Positions 26,600 to 36,959 of a stretch of DNA of 64,000 nt are shown piece after piece; position 1 is the stretch's first letter; every line of letters starts with the position of its first letter. The position numbers were made by a program, and so were the translations under genes. The stretch is taken from assembly GCF_000224145.3 (NCBI RefSeq), contig NC_020175.2:1771231-1835230 (forward strand). Reading direction: 5' to 3'. Under the pieces are notes generated by a model, which did no database searches, had not been told where the DNA came from, and worked only from the letters and a program-made list of their open reading frames with translations. Origin of the DNA: Ciona intestinalis (Eukaryota > Chordata > Ascidiacea > Phlebobranchia > Cionidae).

Positions 26600-27580
26600 G
26601 ACTCTGGTATGTATAAATACATTCTGCCCACTGCAACACGGTCGCAAATGGCGACAAAAAACGCTAGGTTGATCACGTTCGGTTTATTTTAGAATCTAAT
26701 CAAGCATAGTCGTCCGTGGTAATAAAAGTGTCGCATAAATTAAAATTGAATAATTATAGTACGAGCTTACTCATTAAAGCTTTGCTCTCTTTTTGTATCT
26801 ACAATTCTGTTTGTGTGTTTATAAAGGCCTACGGACTCGATAAGAATATGAAAGAATATTAATTTAAATTATTAAAAACAAACTTTTGAACGTTATATCC
26901 AATTTGTATTATATTGAAATTATGATAAAGTTTTATATTTCCACTTCTTAGAAACAAAGTTGGATTTCTATGAAAATTGTTAAATTGATTGGCAACACCG
27001 GAAATGATGTTCAGGTGACGTTGCATTAGCATGAGAAACTTAGATATAAGATGTGAGTCCACGTCATATAGAGCTTCTTAGCAAGCGGTTTTAACTTGTT
27101 GGTGTTGACAGTGTATCTACGTAAACCTTGTTACAAGTATAAACAACCTTTTGTATATCGCAGTATACATACCTCGGGATATTTAATCGTCCTTGCGTAT
27201 TTTTAGATCCACTCTAAATAGTCTATACCTTGACAACGCCACGTTTGTTAACCTGGCTCGTTTCGGATAAATACCAAACACTGTCGGTATACAATTTTTG
27301 TTCATTTTCTCACTGGAATATTGACTAATCTATTTGAGGATTGAGATATTTTATAGTTATATCAGTACTGACAATTGTTAGTTCAAGGAAAGAAAAGTGT
27401 ATTTTGTTTTATTTCTTTAATCATAATCTGGTTAAACAATTTTGAGTCATTAGTTTTTATAAGAATTATGTTTCTGGAATACAACTAACGTGTGCTATGA
27501 TCTGTGGTGATAAATTTTAACTTTACAGGAAAATAAGTAGCATAAGTTATTTTGGATGCTAAACTAATAGTTGATTTGCC
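26600..27580. other. Upstream region of the p24 gene
   Basis: About 1 kb without a recognisable repeat or gene. It contains the UPRE-like box at 27059-27066 and an unpaired acceptor-like TTTACAG at 27522-27528, 52 bases before the p24 ATG. Confidence 0.45.
27059..27066 (-). promoter_or_regulatory. UPRE-like box CCACGTCA upstream of p24 gene
   Basis: The complement TGACGTGG is a perfect match to the unfolded-protein-response element TGACGTG(G/A) bound by XBP1/ATF6. It lies 515 bp upstream of the ATG of a secretory-pathway cargo receptor, a plausible target class. Function is inferred. Confidence 0.4.
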
Positions 27581-28227
27581 ATGGCAACAAGGGCAGTCTT
27601 AATTTTCTTACTTTTTGTTCATTGTTCGTATGCCATATATTTCCATGTTGGTGAGAAAGAAAAGAAATGTTTCATAGAAGAGCTACCAGAAGACACAATG
27701 GTGACTGGAAAGTACAAAGCGCAACTCTGGGATAAGCGTTCTAATCAATATCTTGATTCAACCCCAGGAATGGGTATGCATGTTGAAATAAAAGATCCAG
27801 AAAGTAAAGTTTTGCTTTCAAAAAGCTATGGGTCTGAAGGAGCTTTTACATTCACTTCCCACACACCTGGTGAACATCAAATTTGCATTCACTCTAATTC
27901 AACTAAATGGTCTTTATTTGCTGGTGGAAGGATTCGCGTTCATCTTGATATCCAAGTTGGGGAGAACACCAATGATTACAGTCAGATTGCAGCAAAAGAC
28001 AAACTGACTGAACTTCAACTTCGTGTTCGTCAACTTCTTGATCAAGTTCAACAGATCCAGAAAGAGCAAAACTACCAACGGTACAGAGAAGAAAGGTTCA
28101 GACAGACAAGTGAAAACACCAATGCCAGAGTTCTATGGTGGTCACTTGCACAGAGTGCAGTGCTGGTCATTGCTGGTATCTGGCAGATGCGTCATTTGAA
28201 AGGATTTTTTGAAGCAAAAAAGTTGGT
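27581..28227 (+). CDS. TMED9: p24/emp24 cargo receptor, TMED4/TMED9 type
   Basis: Type I membrane protein that cycles between ER and Golgi in COPI/COPII vesicles. The 216-residue product has a signal peptide (about 1-18, cleaved before IYFHVGE), a GOLD domain (about 19-125, two Cys at the positions of the family disulphide in KKCFIE and HQICIHS), a coiled coil (about 140-180, [12 protein letters not shown]-like heptads), a membrane span (about 186-203, [16 protein letters not shown]) and the cytosolic tail [13 protein letters not shown], with the FF and KK trafficking signals typical of TMED4/9. Whether it is TMED4 or TMED9 cannot be decided, and it may precede their split. The reading frame is intronless. 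Its last codon runs into an N gap at 28228; the stop is seen only in the repeated copy (28692-28694). Confidence 0.93.
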
Positions 28228-28277
28228 NNNNNNNNNNNNNNNNNNNNNNNNNNNNNNNNNNNNNNNNNNNNNNNNNN
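28228..28277. other. Assembly gap (50 N)
   Basis: Exactly 50 N bases, a gap-filler value, placed at the end of the p24 frame. A further single N lies at 28343. The bases right of the gap contain small errors relative to the first copy, as at the low-quality end of a read. Confidence 0.97.
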
Positions 28278-28694
28278 TTGCTTCAAAAAGCTATGGGTCG
28301 AAGGAGCTTGGACATTCACTTCCCACACACCTGTGAACATCANATTTGCATTCACTCTAATTCAACTAAATGGTCTTTATTTGCTGGTGGAAGGATTCGC
28401 GTTCATCTTGATATCCAAGTTGGGGAGAACACCAATGATTACAGTCAGATTGCAGCAAAAGACAAACTGACTGAACTTCAACTTCGTGTTCGTCAACTTC
28501 TTGATCAAGTTCAACAGATCCAGAAAGAGCAAAACTACCAACGGTACAGAGAAGAAAGGTTCAGACAGACAAGTGAAAACACCAATGCCAGAGTTCTATG
28601 GTGGTCACTTGCACAGAGTGCAGTGCTGGTCATTGCTGGTATCTGGCAGATGCGTCATTTGAAAGGATTTTTTGAAGCAAAAAAGTTGGTGTAA
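28278..28694 (+). pseudogene. Partial repeat of the p24 gene after the gap, probably an assembly duplicate
   Basis: From about 28278 the sequence repeats 27811-28227, with small discrepancies near the gap and, from about 28344 on, no difference that I can see by eye. It supplies the real 3' end of the gene: KKLV, then TAA at 28692-28694. A true tandem duplicate would be expected to differ at silent sites, so two unmerged contig ends of one gene are the simpler reading. A recent partial duplication is the alternative. Polyadenylation signal CAATAAA near 28831. Confidence 0.75.
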
Positions 28695-30250
28695 ACATTT
28701 TAATCAAAACTAGGTTGAATAGCAGGTACAACACTGCTAGACAGTTGGGTTTAAAAAAAATTAGTCATTTGGCTCATTTATGCAGTGGATGCAATTTATG
28801 AATTTATGCTTTTATGCTTTGTTGATAAACTCAATAAATTGGTAGTAGGTTAGTTATGTCCTCTTGATGTTATTTCTTTAATTGGTATGGTTGGGGTGGG
28901 TGGAGGGCATTATACAATTTGTGTCTAAAATAATAGGCCTAATAGTTATTATAGCAGTATGCTGTTTATTTAAAATAATTTCATCTGTACTGTTTTAACA
29001 TACCATCTAGTTGTACGAAGTATTTAAATGGATTTTTTGTTTGACTATAGTAGCTTTTGTGTTTTGTTGCACGAATTTCAAATTTATAAAAATATATACT
29101 TTTACTGCATAATTTTGTTTCAAACATTGCCGCTTGTTGTTATTTTAAAACAACCTATTACTTGGATTTTTGGGCAATATCAGCTGAGATGAAGTGACAA
29201 CCAAATTCAAGTCTTAACTAGCATGAATTACCACAACAAAACATACACACCAGCAGCGTGATAAACAAAGTTATTTAGCACATACCCTCCTAAACAGTGA
29301 CACAGTGGTTGGTGCTCTCGCTTGTTAATTAAAAACACAAAAGTATACTAAAGTATACTAAAACACACAAGGTAAACTTTATTACATGAATTTATATTAG
29401 AAGTATACGAAAATAACACAAACAACTAAACAAGTATTGCAAACTTAAAAAAAAGTTAAAACATTCTTTGTCCTGTCCCACTGCCATAGTTTTTAGCATG
29501 TTAACTACAGAAAGTTATTGTATGAATTATGGGTATGGTTAGAACTCCACTTGATGAATAGTGTATCCTACAAATGCATTTTAACTTATAAATACTAAAA
29601 AAATAATAACTGGTTTAAATTTTTCCACAATTTGGTATTGTTATTTGTTACACTGTATTTTGCCTAAGCCACTTCCCACAATTTGCCTGTGACTGAATTT
29701 TGAATAACTTTCCATTAAATTCCATACATTATCTTCTTATTACATCATTATATTTAAATTACCCCTAAGGTATAAGTTATTCAATTACAAACACACTTTT
29801 CAATTTTTAGCAATAAAACACATACAAAGTGGGGCAAGATGGCACAAAGAATTAAAAGATTCTGTATATTAATTGTTACACATGATATCCCAGAATTAAG
29901 ATTTACCAGACAAAACAGTGAAGCTATAATGAAAGAACAAGAGATCAAAGATCTAATGCGTGAACACATTTAAAACCAATTGGCATAGTATTAATTAATC
30001 CTTTTACTACAAAATTTAATCCCTACTTAAATGGTATAATACTTGGTTTAGTCGTAAATCGTTGTTTGGATTTCTTATCTCACCAACACGTGCCCTCCCA
30101 CAGCTTTCAAATCTGAAAATTTAGTCTAAAAATTATAAATATATATTATGATTTGATTTTAATCAAGAGAATAAAGAATAAACGCTAAATTTAGGAATTG
30201 AGATAAGTGCGGAAAAAAGTCGCCCAAAAACAATGATCTATATGGCCACT
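28695..30250. other. Intergenic, no gene seen
   Basis: The first 150 bases are the p24 3' UTR, with AATAAA near 28832. The rest is AT-rich with no frame, repeat or RNA gene that I can support, apart from a short 'aagtatactaa' tandem near 29340-29360. Confidence 0.5.
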
Positions 30251-30261
30251 AACGTGCTCAA

Positions 30262-30350
30262 TAATGTATATGCCGTTTAGTATCTTGCATAAGGACACAT
30301 ACGATCACAGCGTTAGCAGCGACGAGCCTTCAAGCCCAGTTTAAACGTCG
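30262..30350 (-). repeat. SINE fragment, head region
   Basis: Contains 'aaggacacatacgatcac' and 'gcagcgacgagccttcaagcc', equivalent to the head of the SINE at 19696-19990, so the insert is on the minus strand. The tail and middle are missing. Confidence 0.6.
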
Positions 30351-30953
30351 TTCCAAGAACATTTGGACCGAGTGGTTATATATCTGTAGGTATATGCAAT
30401 AGAGCTCGCTACAACATCAACAGTCAGAACAAATATATCATGACAACGGTCTAAACTTAATACGACCATCTGTTAAACGTTTCAGAAACGACTTTTAAAC
30501 GTAGTTAAAACTTTAGTTCAGTAGAACTAAATCAAGTATGTTATTTGTAGACTAGAATAAGCAAGTACTTCTAACAAACTTGTTTTAAATAAGTTGAATG
30601 AATATTTTACTTAATTTACTTATCACTTTTCTTAAACAGGATGCCTTACACATATACCATACATTTCACGTTCATTGTAAAATTAAAATATACTGCCCCT
30701 GAAATATAAACGGAATATTTCCCTTTCAGTTGATCTAAAGTAAACAAGAGGGTATGGCTCTAATCAATGAGCACGTTTTAAACCAATAGTTCATAAACTT
30801 TCTGTATGCTTTACGCTTTTTTCAACTAATTACCATAATACGAATTAAACTTTTTGCTACAACGGTCGACTACGCTCACTCAAAAACAAACCAGAAGTAA
30901 CCAGCCAAGAAATTTTCAATCGTCATTGGTGATTGTGGCACATTAGGCGGAAT

Positions 30954-30983
30954 CATGGCGCCCTCTATAACGAGGGCGCCATG
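30954..30983. repeat. Perfect 12-bp hairpin
   Basis: CATGGCGCCCTC and GAGGGCGCCATG are perfect inverted repeats around a TATAAC loop. The arms are 75% GC in an AT-rich region, so the pairing would be strong in single-stranded DNA or RNA. No T-run follows and no gene is near; function unknown. Confidence 0.8.
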
Positions 30984-31009
30984 GGCGGAATGCATTCGGT
31001 GCTATTACT

Positions 31010-31112
31010 TAATTTTTTTACGGGCCTCCGTTTAATGATAATTAGAAAATAATGTTGCAGAATTGTTTGACAGTATTATCACGAATTCATAACACGCGCG
31101 TCGAAGCCGAAC
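31010..31112 (+). repeat. Fragment of the type C MITE core
   Basis: The segment with 'ttacgggcctccgtttaatgataatt', 'gacagtattatcacgaattcat' and 'acgcgcgtc' aligns with 31350-31445 and 36100-36200. It has no terminal repeat of its own. Confidence 0.6.
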
Positions 31113-31159
31113 GAATATATTACGACCCATGATATGTCCATATATAGCCTATATACTTA

Positions 31160-31298
31160 AGGTGGCTGTACACAGTATCCGGCGTGCGAATTCGCATGCG
31201 AAGTCGTATGCAAACCGATGTCCCATTCCTCATGCGGCAGCGAAATCCGGACAAAACAGACAAAACGGACGAATTCCGGATACTGTGTACAGTCACCT
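31160..31298. mobile_element. PIF/Harbinger-like MITE with TTA target duplication
   Basis: 139 bp with terminal inverted repeats AGGTGGCTGTACACAGTATC and its complement at the right end (one mismatch, GTGACTG), flanked by TTA at 31157-31159 and 31299-31301. A 3-bp TTA duplication is the hallmark of PIF/Harbinger elements. The interior is unusually rich in GCATGCG and CGAATTCG palindromes. No coding capacity. Confidence 0.75.
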
Positions 31299-31301
31299 TT
31301 A

Positions 31302-31811
31302 TATAGTAGGGTGGGGGAAGATTGGACACCTTGTGAGACTTTTTTTAATTTTCTTTTTACGGACCCTTATTTAATGATATTCAGGAAAATAAGGTTACAG
31401 AATTATTCGACAGTATTATCACGACTTTATAAAACGCCCGTCAAAGCTGATTTCTCTTTTTAAATATTAAAAAAATATGTAAAATAGAAATAGTATACTT
31501 TGAACAGGTAAAAAAAGCGAAATAGTAAGGTGCTGTTTTTTAATGCTCGCTAAATCATAGTAAAGCCAATGGATTTTTTTAGTTTGCGCGTGCGAACGAT
31601 TAAACTAGTTTCATAGCTTCATAAAACAACCTTGAATTTTTCGTACAGTTTGATTTTGTCTCATAAAACAAGTTTAAGTTTTGTAAAAAAAACACTGAGA
31701 TATAAGCATGAAGAAAATAGGCAGGGGTCAATATGACTTTAATTTGAGATTAAAACAACAAAAAATATCAGTTTAACGTTATATATATGAAGTTTACATG
31801 GCAAAGAAACT
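31302..31811 (+). mobile_element. MITE, type C core, right end missing
   Basis: Begins TATAGTAGGGTGGGGGAAGA and matches the complete copy at 36043-36660 through 'tttacatggcaaagaaact', after which the minisatellite starts. The left terminal repeat immediately follows the TTA duplication of the MITE at 31160-31298. Confidence 0.75.
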
Positions 31812-31839
31812 CAATAAGGGTCTAAACTTTTTTGTGACC

Positions 31840-31990
31840 GTTCGGTCTTGCCACATTTTTCCCCGGTCCTGCCACTTTTTTCCCCCGGTCATGCCACTTT
31901 TTCTTCCCGGTCATGCCATTTTTTACCCCAGGTCATGCCATTTCTTAACCGGTAATGCCACTTTTTCGACCCGGTCATGCCTCTTTTTTG
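31840..31990 (+). repeat. Minisatellite of about 21 bp, seven copies
   Basis: Units on the pattern CCCGGTCATGCCACTTTTTT, with variants (cttgccac, cctgccac, taatgcca). The unit length of 21 leaves a long open frame through it, which is an artefact of the repeat rather than a gene. Confidence 0.8.
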
Positions 31991-32259
31991 TTGACTCTCC
32001 TTTAATTACCGCTTCTTTACTGTATCTACCGCACATCTACTCTAATTTTCCCGCTTGTTTTCGCGTCGCCATTTTGTTATCTACCTTCTCAGATCTGAAC
32101 GAAACAAATACCACTAAAATCCTGGCAGGATTCTGCTGAAGCACTAAACCGTCATTTTGACAAAAATTAATTTTTTACAAAAACAGTGTTGCCGAAACTA
32201 ATAACAATAAAAACGCAGGGTAGAAAATACCGGAAGAGTAGAGTGAATGTATACACATT

Positions 32260-32960
32260 AAAGTTACAGATTTCCTAGCAGGACGATTTGAATATGAGCA
32301 CTTTTTGGGGTAAAATTTGCGGTTTTCGGTAATAATGTTAACTCGATTTTAAAAAAATCGTTACGATAGGGGTGCGATTTTATTTTTTTAAATCAAAGAG
32401 ATACACTCACTTTACCAAGATCCGTTGTCTTTCTGCATTTAAAAGTTACAGGTTTCCTAGCAGAGCGGTTTGATCATGACCACTTTTTTGGGTAAAATTT
32501 CGCGGTTTTCGGTAATAATGGTGACTCGATTTTAAAAAAATGTTACGATAGGGGCGCGACCTTTTTTTATCAAAGAAATACATTCACTCTACTAGATTCG
32601 TTGTCCCTTCTGCATTTAAAAGTTCCAGATTTCCTAGCAGAGCGGTTTGATCATGACCACTTTTTTGGTTAAATTTCGCGGTTTTCGGTAATAATGGTGA
32701 CTCGATTTTAAAAAAATGTTACGATGGGGGCGCCTTTTTTTATCAAAGAAATACATTCACTCTACTAGAATTCGTTGTCCCTTTGCATTTAAAATTTCCA
32801 GATTTCCTAGCAGGACGATTTGAACATGAGCACTTTTTGGGTTAAAATTCGCGGTTTTCGATAATAATGTTGACTTGATTTTAAAAAAGTTGTTGCTATA
32901 GTAAGGAGATTTACTTTTGTAATTGAATCACCTTTTTTACTTTACAAGAATTCGTTATAT
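32260..32960. repeat. Tandem array, four units of 175-182 bp
   Basis: Units start at 32260, 32442, 32618 and about 32792 with AAAGTTACAGATTTCCTAGC or close variants, followed by a conserved 'gcggttttcggtaataatg' block and 'actcgattttaaaaaa'. Spacings of 182, 176 and 174 bases, so drift is by small indels. The last unit decays about 200 bases before the INTS10 start codon, placing the array in the promoter region. Confidence 0.85.
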
Positions 32961-33151
32961 TTATCAACTAAATGACCAGACTTCTTTTTAAAATATAAAG
33001 ATAAGCTCATATTTATACCCTGCTCTAGGTTTTATATTAATTTTAACGGCAACACTGCGGTTTTGACGTTATTTTTCTGTTAGCGTAAGTTAGCAGAATT
33101 CTGGCAGGATTTTAGTGTCGTATAAATTCGTTAACAATAAGAATAACTGAA

Positions 33152-35047
33152 ATGAATTCCATTGCTGAAGAAGCTTGGTTTTTAAGAGAATCCAAGAAAC
33201 ATAATCAATTGGATATTTATCAAGCACGTAGCTGGTTGTTGACTGCGAAATGTATGTTTCCTTTAAACTTTGACGTTCAGATGCAAGAATATGAACTTGA
33301 GTTAAGCAATAGAAATCTAGAAGAATGTGCAAAAGTTCTCAATGAAATATTTCGTGATTTTGTATCAGAGACCAAACTGTGGGAAGAAATTGAACTACTG
33401 ATTCACTCTGTGGAAACATCAACTAATAATATTAGAGCAGAAATATTTGAAAAGCTGCCTTCTTTGACACAGCAAAGAATGATAATCAGCAGTGCGGAGC
33501 GACGAGTTAACATCACACAATATTGCAGACTAATTGTACTGCTTATGAAAAAATTTCCAGAAACAACCTCAAAATATGGAATATTACTTGCAGAAAAGCT
33601 TGTTGAAACAGAAAAGAGAGACATAGAATTAACGCCTGTCAATCACTGTCGTAAATTGCTTGTCCGGGAAGTCTTACCCGTAATTTGTCGCAATGGGGAT
33701 GTAGGTGTTTCTCATCGACATTTCTACAAATGGCTGCAGAAGTCAACCGAATTTTATGCTGTGTATTTTACTAATTCAACTGAGTGTGACCGCAATGTAT
33801 CCTGGAGTGAATTGGAAGAATTGCGATCTGCCATGGCTGGGTATTGTAATTGGGCAGCAGATCCTAACAAAGGGACTTTGCTTGTTGATCGATCTTCTTT
33901 TATAAAAGATTTATTTCGAAGAAGTAGAACAGACATAGAAGATACTATAAATCGAAAACAAATTTTTTACACAACTATTATTCTGCTCATGGAGTCATCA
34001 TCCAAACACATGCAACTGCTGGAATCACAGATCCGCACAGACAGTGAGGAATGTTCACCATACATTTTGATTGAATGTCTGGATCCAGACATGTCTGCAA
34101 GTGCAGAATCATCTGTAAAACAAAGTCAGGAGCTAAGGGAAACGTTTCATGTTGCAAAAGATGCATGGGTAATTTTACATTCTAATGAAACATTTGAAAA
34201 AGACTTTCATCATTTGGCACGAAGATGGAAATGTGAAAAATGGTTTTGGCTACAACTATTTCTTATTGAACTACAAACATATGAAGGAAATTATAAGGCC
34301 GTTATGACTCGTCTTATGACTTTGCAACAAAAGACAGATATCATGTCAAACTCTACCATTCAACGTTTATTTACTCATTTAGTATCAACATGCTTCGCAC
34401 TTGGTCAACTAAATGAATCTTGTAGTTACATCTTTAAAAGTCTACCTTTGTTTCCACTTAGTTCCAAGACAAGAAAAATTGGTTTTGTTACAAACTTGCT
34501 ACACCCCACAAAAAATGTAAATCCTTCATTTGAGTTAATTAACCCTACCAAACCAGTTCAACGAAAACTGAGATTGGAAAAACTCACCTTTGAAAATCTT
34601 ATATCATTCTGGGTTCAAATATTTTTGAGCAATTTAAAAACAAAGTTTGAATTTGTTGACAATGATATTATTCTTGGACACGCACTTGTTTTCAGTCAGC
34701 ATGACTGGCCAAAATGGAAGCAGGATGCTTATTCGGTCCTTAGAAAAATTGAGCAAAAGGGACTGTTTAACTTTAGTCCATTTTGTAAATACATTATAAA
34801 CATGCCCATTATAGAAGAAATTGCTTATTTAAAGAAAGAAAAAGGTTGTAAAATAAGCTTAGAATCCAATTTGCCAACTCGTGTACATGTGACCAGAGGA
34901 GCTAATCGAGAAGTGGAAGATGATTTCTGGAATTCTATAAAACGAAACGTTCAAAGGAGTTGCGAAAGTGTTGATTCTCTGTTGAGAGAATATTTAATTT
35001 CCTGTCAAAATTCATTAACTACCTGTTTGTCATCAACAGAACAGTAA
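33152..35047 (+). CDS. INTS10: Integrator complex subunit 10, intronless
   Basis: Integrator is the nuclear complex that cleaves and terminates snRNA and many other Pol II transcripts; INTS10 is a helical-repeat subunit in its INTS10-13-14-15 arm. The single frame encodes 631 residues against about 710 in human. Blocks I recognise from remembered human INTS10: ARSWLLTAK and FPLNFDVQ near residues 25-45, FPETTSKYGILLAEKL near 135-150, ESPVNCFRKL-like LTPVNHCRKLLVREVLP near 160-175, KDAWVILHS and RWKCEKWFWLQLFLIELQTY in the middle, ALVFSQHDWP, and HVTRGANREVEDDF close to the end. The human acidic/basic insert between the halves is shortened, which explains the lower length. No intron at all, unusual for this intron-rich neighbourhood. 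ATG chosen because it begins the conserved N-terminal helix. Confidence 0.9.
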   Translation: MNSIAEEAWFLRESKKHNQLDIYQARSWLLTAKCMFPLNFDVQMQEYELELSNRNLEECAKVLNEIFRDFVSETKLWEEIELLIHSVETSTNNIRAEIFEKLPSLTQQRMIISSAERRVNITQYCRLIVLLMKKFPETTSKYGILLAEKLVETEKRDIELTPVNHCRKLLVREVLPVICRNGDVGVSHRHFYKWLQKSTEFYAVYFTNSTECDRNVSWSELEELRSAMAGYCNWAADPNKGTLLVDRSSFIKDLFRRSRTDIEDTINRKQIFYTTIILLMESSSKHMQLLESQIRTDSEECSPYILIECLDPDMSASAESSVKQSQELRETFHVAKDAWVILHSNETFEKDFHHLARRWKCEKWFWLQLFLIELQTYEGNYKAVMTRLMTLQQKTDIMSNSTIQRLFTHLVSTCFALGQLNESCSYIFKSLPLFPLSSKTRKIGFVTNLLHPTKNVNPSFELINPTKPVQRKLRLEKLTFENLISFWVQIFLSNLKTKFEFVDNDIILGHALVFSQHDWPKWKQDAYSVLRKIEQKGLFNFSPFCKYIINMPIIEEIAYLKKEKGCKISLESNLPTRVHVTRGANREVEDDFWNSIKRNVQRSCESVDSLLREYLISCQNSLTTCLSSTEQ

Positions 35048-35504
35048 ATCGCTCAAACTTAAATGTGCAGACAACACACGCACACTTATCATCATTGCTA
35101 AATAACAAAATGTATTTAAAGATATAGTTGTTTAAATGTGATCCACATTTTCTTGATGTGTATTTATATTTTGGTACACTTTCTGAGTATTTGAATCTGC
35201 TTTTTTTGACATCTTTTGTCTAGCTTAGTTGTGCTTTCAAAAGTTTCGAACAGAGTTTTATTTTATGAGTATCTAAAAACCACATTCAAATTTACAGCTT
35301 ATATAGGAAAATAGGAAATAATACATGGATACCTGCATCACCACATTGGATTGAGTGAACAGTAAAACATGACTTTAGAAAACATTTCTTTATTTAAACC
35401 CTGGTTGTTTAAAAATCAAAGGCTAAAAAACACTGCAAAATGTATTCTTAACACCAAGGTATAAAGTTGTATAAGATTTTTTCTAATCTGTAAAATACTG
35501 GTCG
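35048..35504. other. INTS10 downstream sequence
   Basis: 3' flank without a clear feature; no strong AATAAA directly after the stop. Confidence 0.4.
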
Positions 35505-35645
35505 AGGCCATTTGCTGCCAGCCTGTTACTTTTATGGGCAGGTGGGTGCAGTATGTGTCCTTACGCAGGGCAATTACCGAAAAATTGATCCAACCCAGTG
35601 GTTGCTCATAATAAACAATCACCCATAAGCAAAGTTACATAATGT
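35505..35645 (+). repeat. SINE fragment, middle and tail
   Basis: Carries 'gtatgtgtccttacgcagggcaatta', 'caacccagtggttg' and 'aatcacccataagcaaagttacat', the plus-strand counterparts of the SINE at 19696-19990. Quite diverged. Confidence 0.55.
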
Positions 35646-35895
35646 CCTCTGCTAATCTGCTATGCATTCATTGTTTAACATGAATTTTAATAATTTTTGT
35701 GTTGATATATATAATACTTATTTATTTATTTTTATGATTAAATTTTTCTAAACTCATTGCTTTACCGAACAAAACCCAGGAAATATTTTACTTTCTCTGC
35801 ATTTTGTTTGGTTGCTTCTTTTATGTATCATCACAGTCACTTCAATACATGGATTGGAGTATTTACAAAAGAATATATAAATAATAGACAGACTG

Positions 35896-36040
35896 TCTAT
35901 GTCTAAGACAGGACACCTTTAGCACATGATATCCAAGTATTATGATCGTGTTTAAAACAATGTACAGCGGTCTATGGGAGTCATGAGGAAATAGTTTTAT
36001 AATTCTTTGAATGTTCTTTGTTTACTACCAAATTAGACAA
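35896..36040 (+). mobile_element. MITE, type A core, incomplete
   Basis: Core from 'ggacacctttagcacatgatatccaag' through 'ttctttgtttactaccaaattaga', cut at the right where the type C element begins. Confidence 0.7.
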
Positions 36041-36042
36041 GA

Positions 36043-36660
36043 TATAGTAGGTGGGGGAAGATGGGACACTTTGCCAGACAAGACTTTTTTTAATTTTCTT
36101 TTTACGGACCCCCATTTAATGATAATCAGGTAAGTAAGGTTACAGAATCATTCGACCGTATTATCACGATTCACGACAGTATTATTATAAAACGCCCGTC
36201 AAAGCTGATTACTGTTTTTAAATATTAAAAAATATGTAAAATAGAAACAGTATACTTTGAACAGGTAAAAAATGCGAAATAGTAAGGTGCTATTTTTTAA
36301 TGCTCGCTAAATCATAGTAAAGCCGATGAATTTTTTTAGTTTGCAGGTGCGAACGATTAAACTAGTTTCATAGCTTCATAAAACAACCTTGAATATGCCG
36401 TACAGTTTAATTCTGTCTCATAAAACTAGTTTTAGTTTTGTAAAAAAACACTGAGATACAAGCATGAAGAAAATAGGCAGGGGTCAATATGACTTTAATT
36501 TGAGATAAAAACAACAAAAAATATCAGTTTAACGTTATATATATGAAGTTTACATGGCAAAGAAACTAGCACAGCCTGTTAAATTCTGTAGGTTAACTAC
36601 AAGTTGCAGAATACTGGTAATGTAAATATATTTCGATTTAGGGTCCCATCTTCCCCACAT
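36043..36660 (+). mobile_element. MITE, type C core, complete copy (about 620 bp)
   Basis: Starts TATAGTAGGTGGGGGAAGA and ends GGTCCCATCTTCCCCAC, an inverted repeat of the start. The interior carries 'acggacccccatttaatgataa', 'aacgcccgtcaaagctgatt', 'gcagggg tcaatatgacttt' and 'agcacagcctgttaaattctg'. It appears to have landed in, or replaced the end of, a type A copy at 35896-36040. Confidence 0.75.
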
Positions 36661-36959
36661 TGTAGTTTTGTATGTTTTCATTGCCAAACTTTAAAAGATT
36701 TGCTTTCAATTTAGTAATTTATACATCAGGGGTTGTTTAACTATAAGGTACTGATATAATAAAAAGATAACATTTTGAAAATATATTCGAAATTTGGTCT
36801 TTTGCACTTGGTGATAATTTATGAGTGGCTTGTGCCAAAAACAGAGTAGTAATACCCAGGCAGTTTGTAGCAAAAATAAAAACTTTATCAATAGTTATAA
36901 TCAATTTTTTCTTATTACAAGCTCATATACATTTGTGGGATACAATATTTATCCATTGA

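Noticed and set aside
26177-26692. Open frame of 171 codons
   Set aside because: It spans the SINE head and the MITE fragment; no family resemblance and it crosses the element boundary.
28278-28694. Second, tandem p24 gene
   Set aside because: Visually identical to the first copy next to a 50-N filler and with end-of-read errors; more likely an assembly duplicate.
31798-32139. Open frame of 113 codons on the plus strand
   Set aside because: It runs through the 21-bp minisatellite, whose period is a multiple of three; the repetitive CHF/P product is a by-product.
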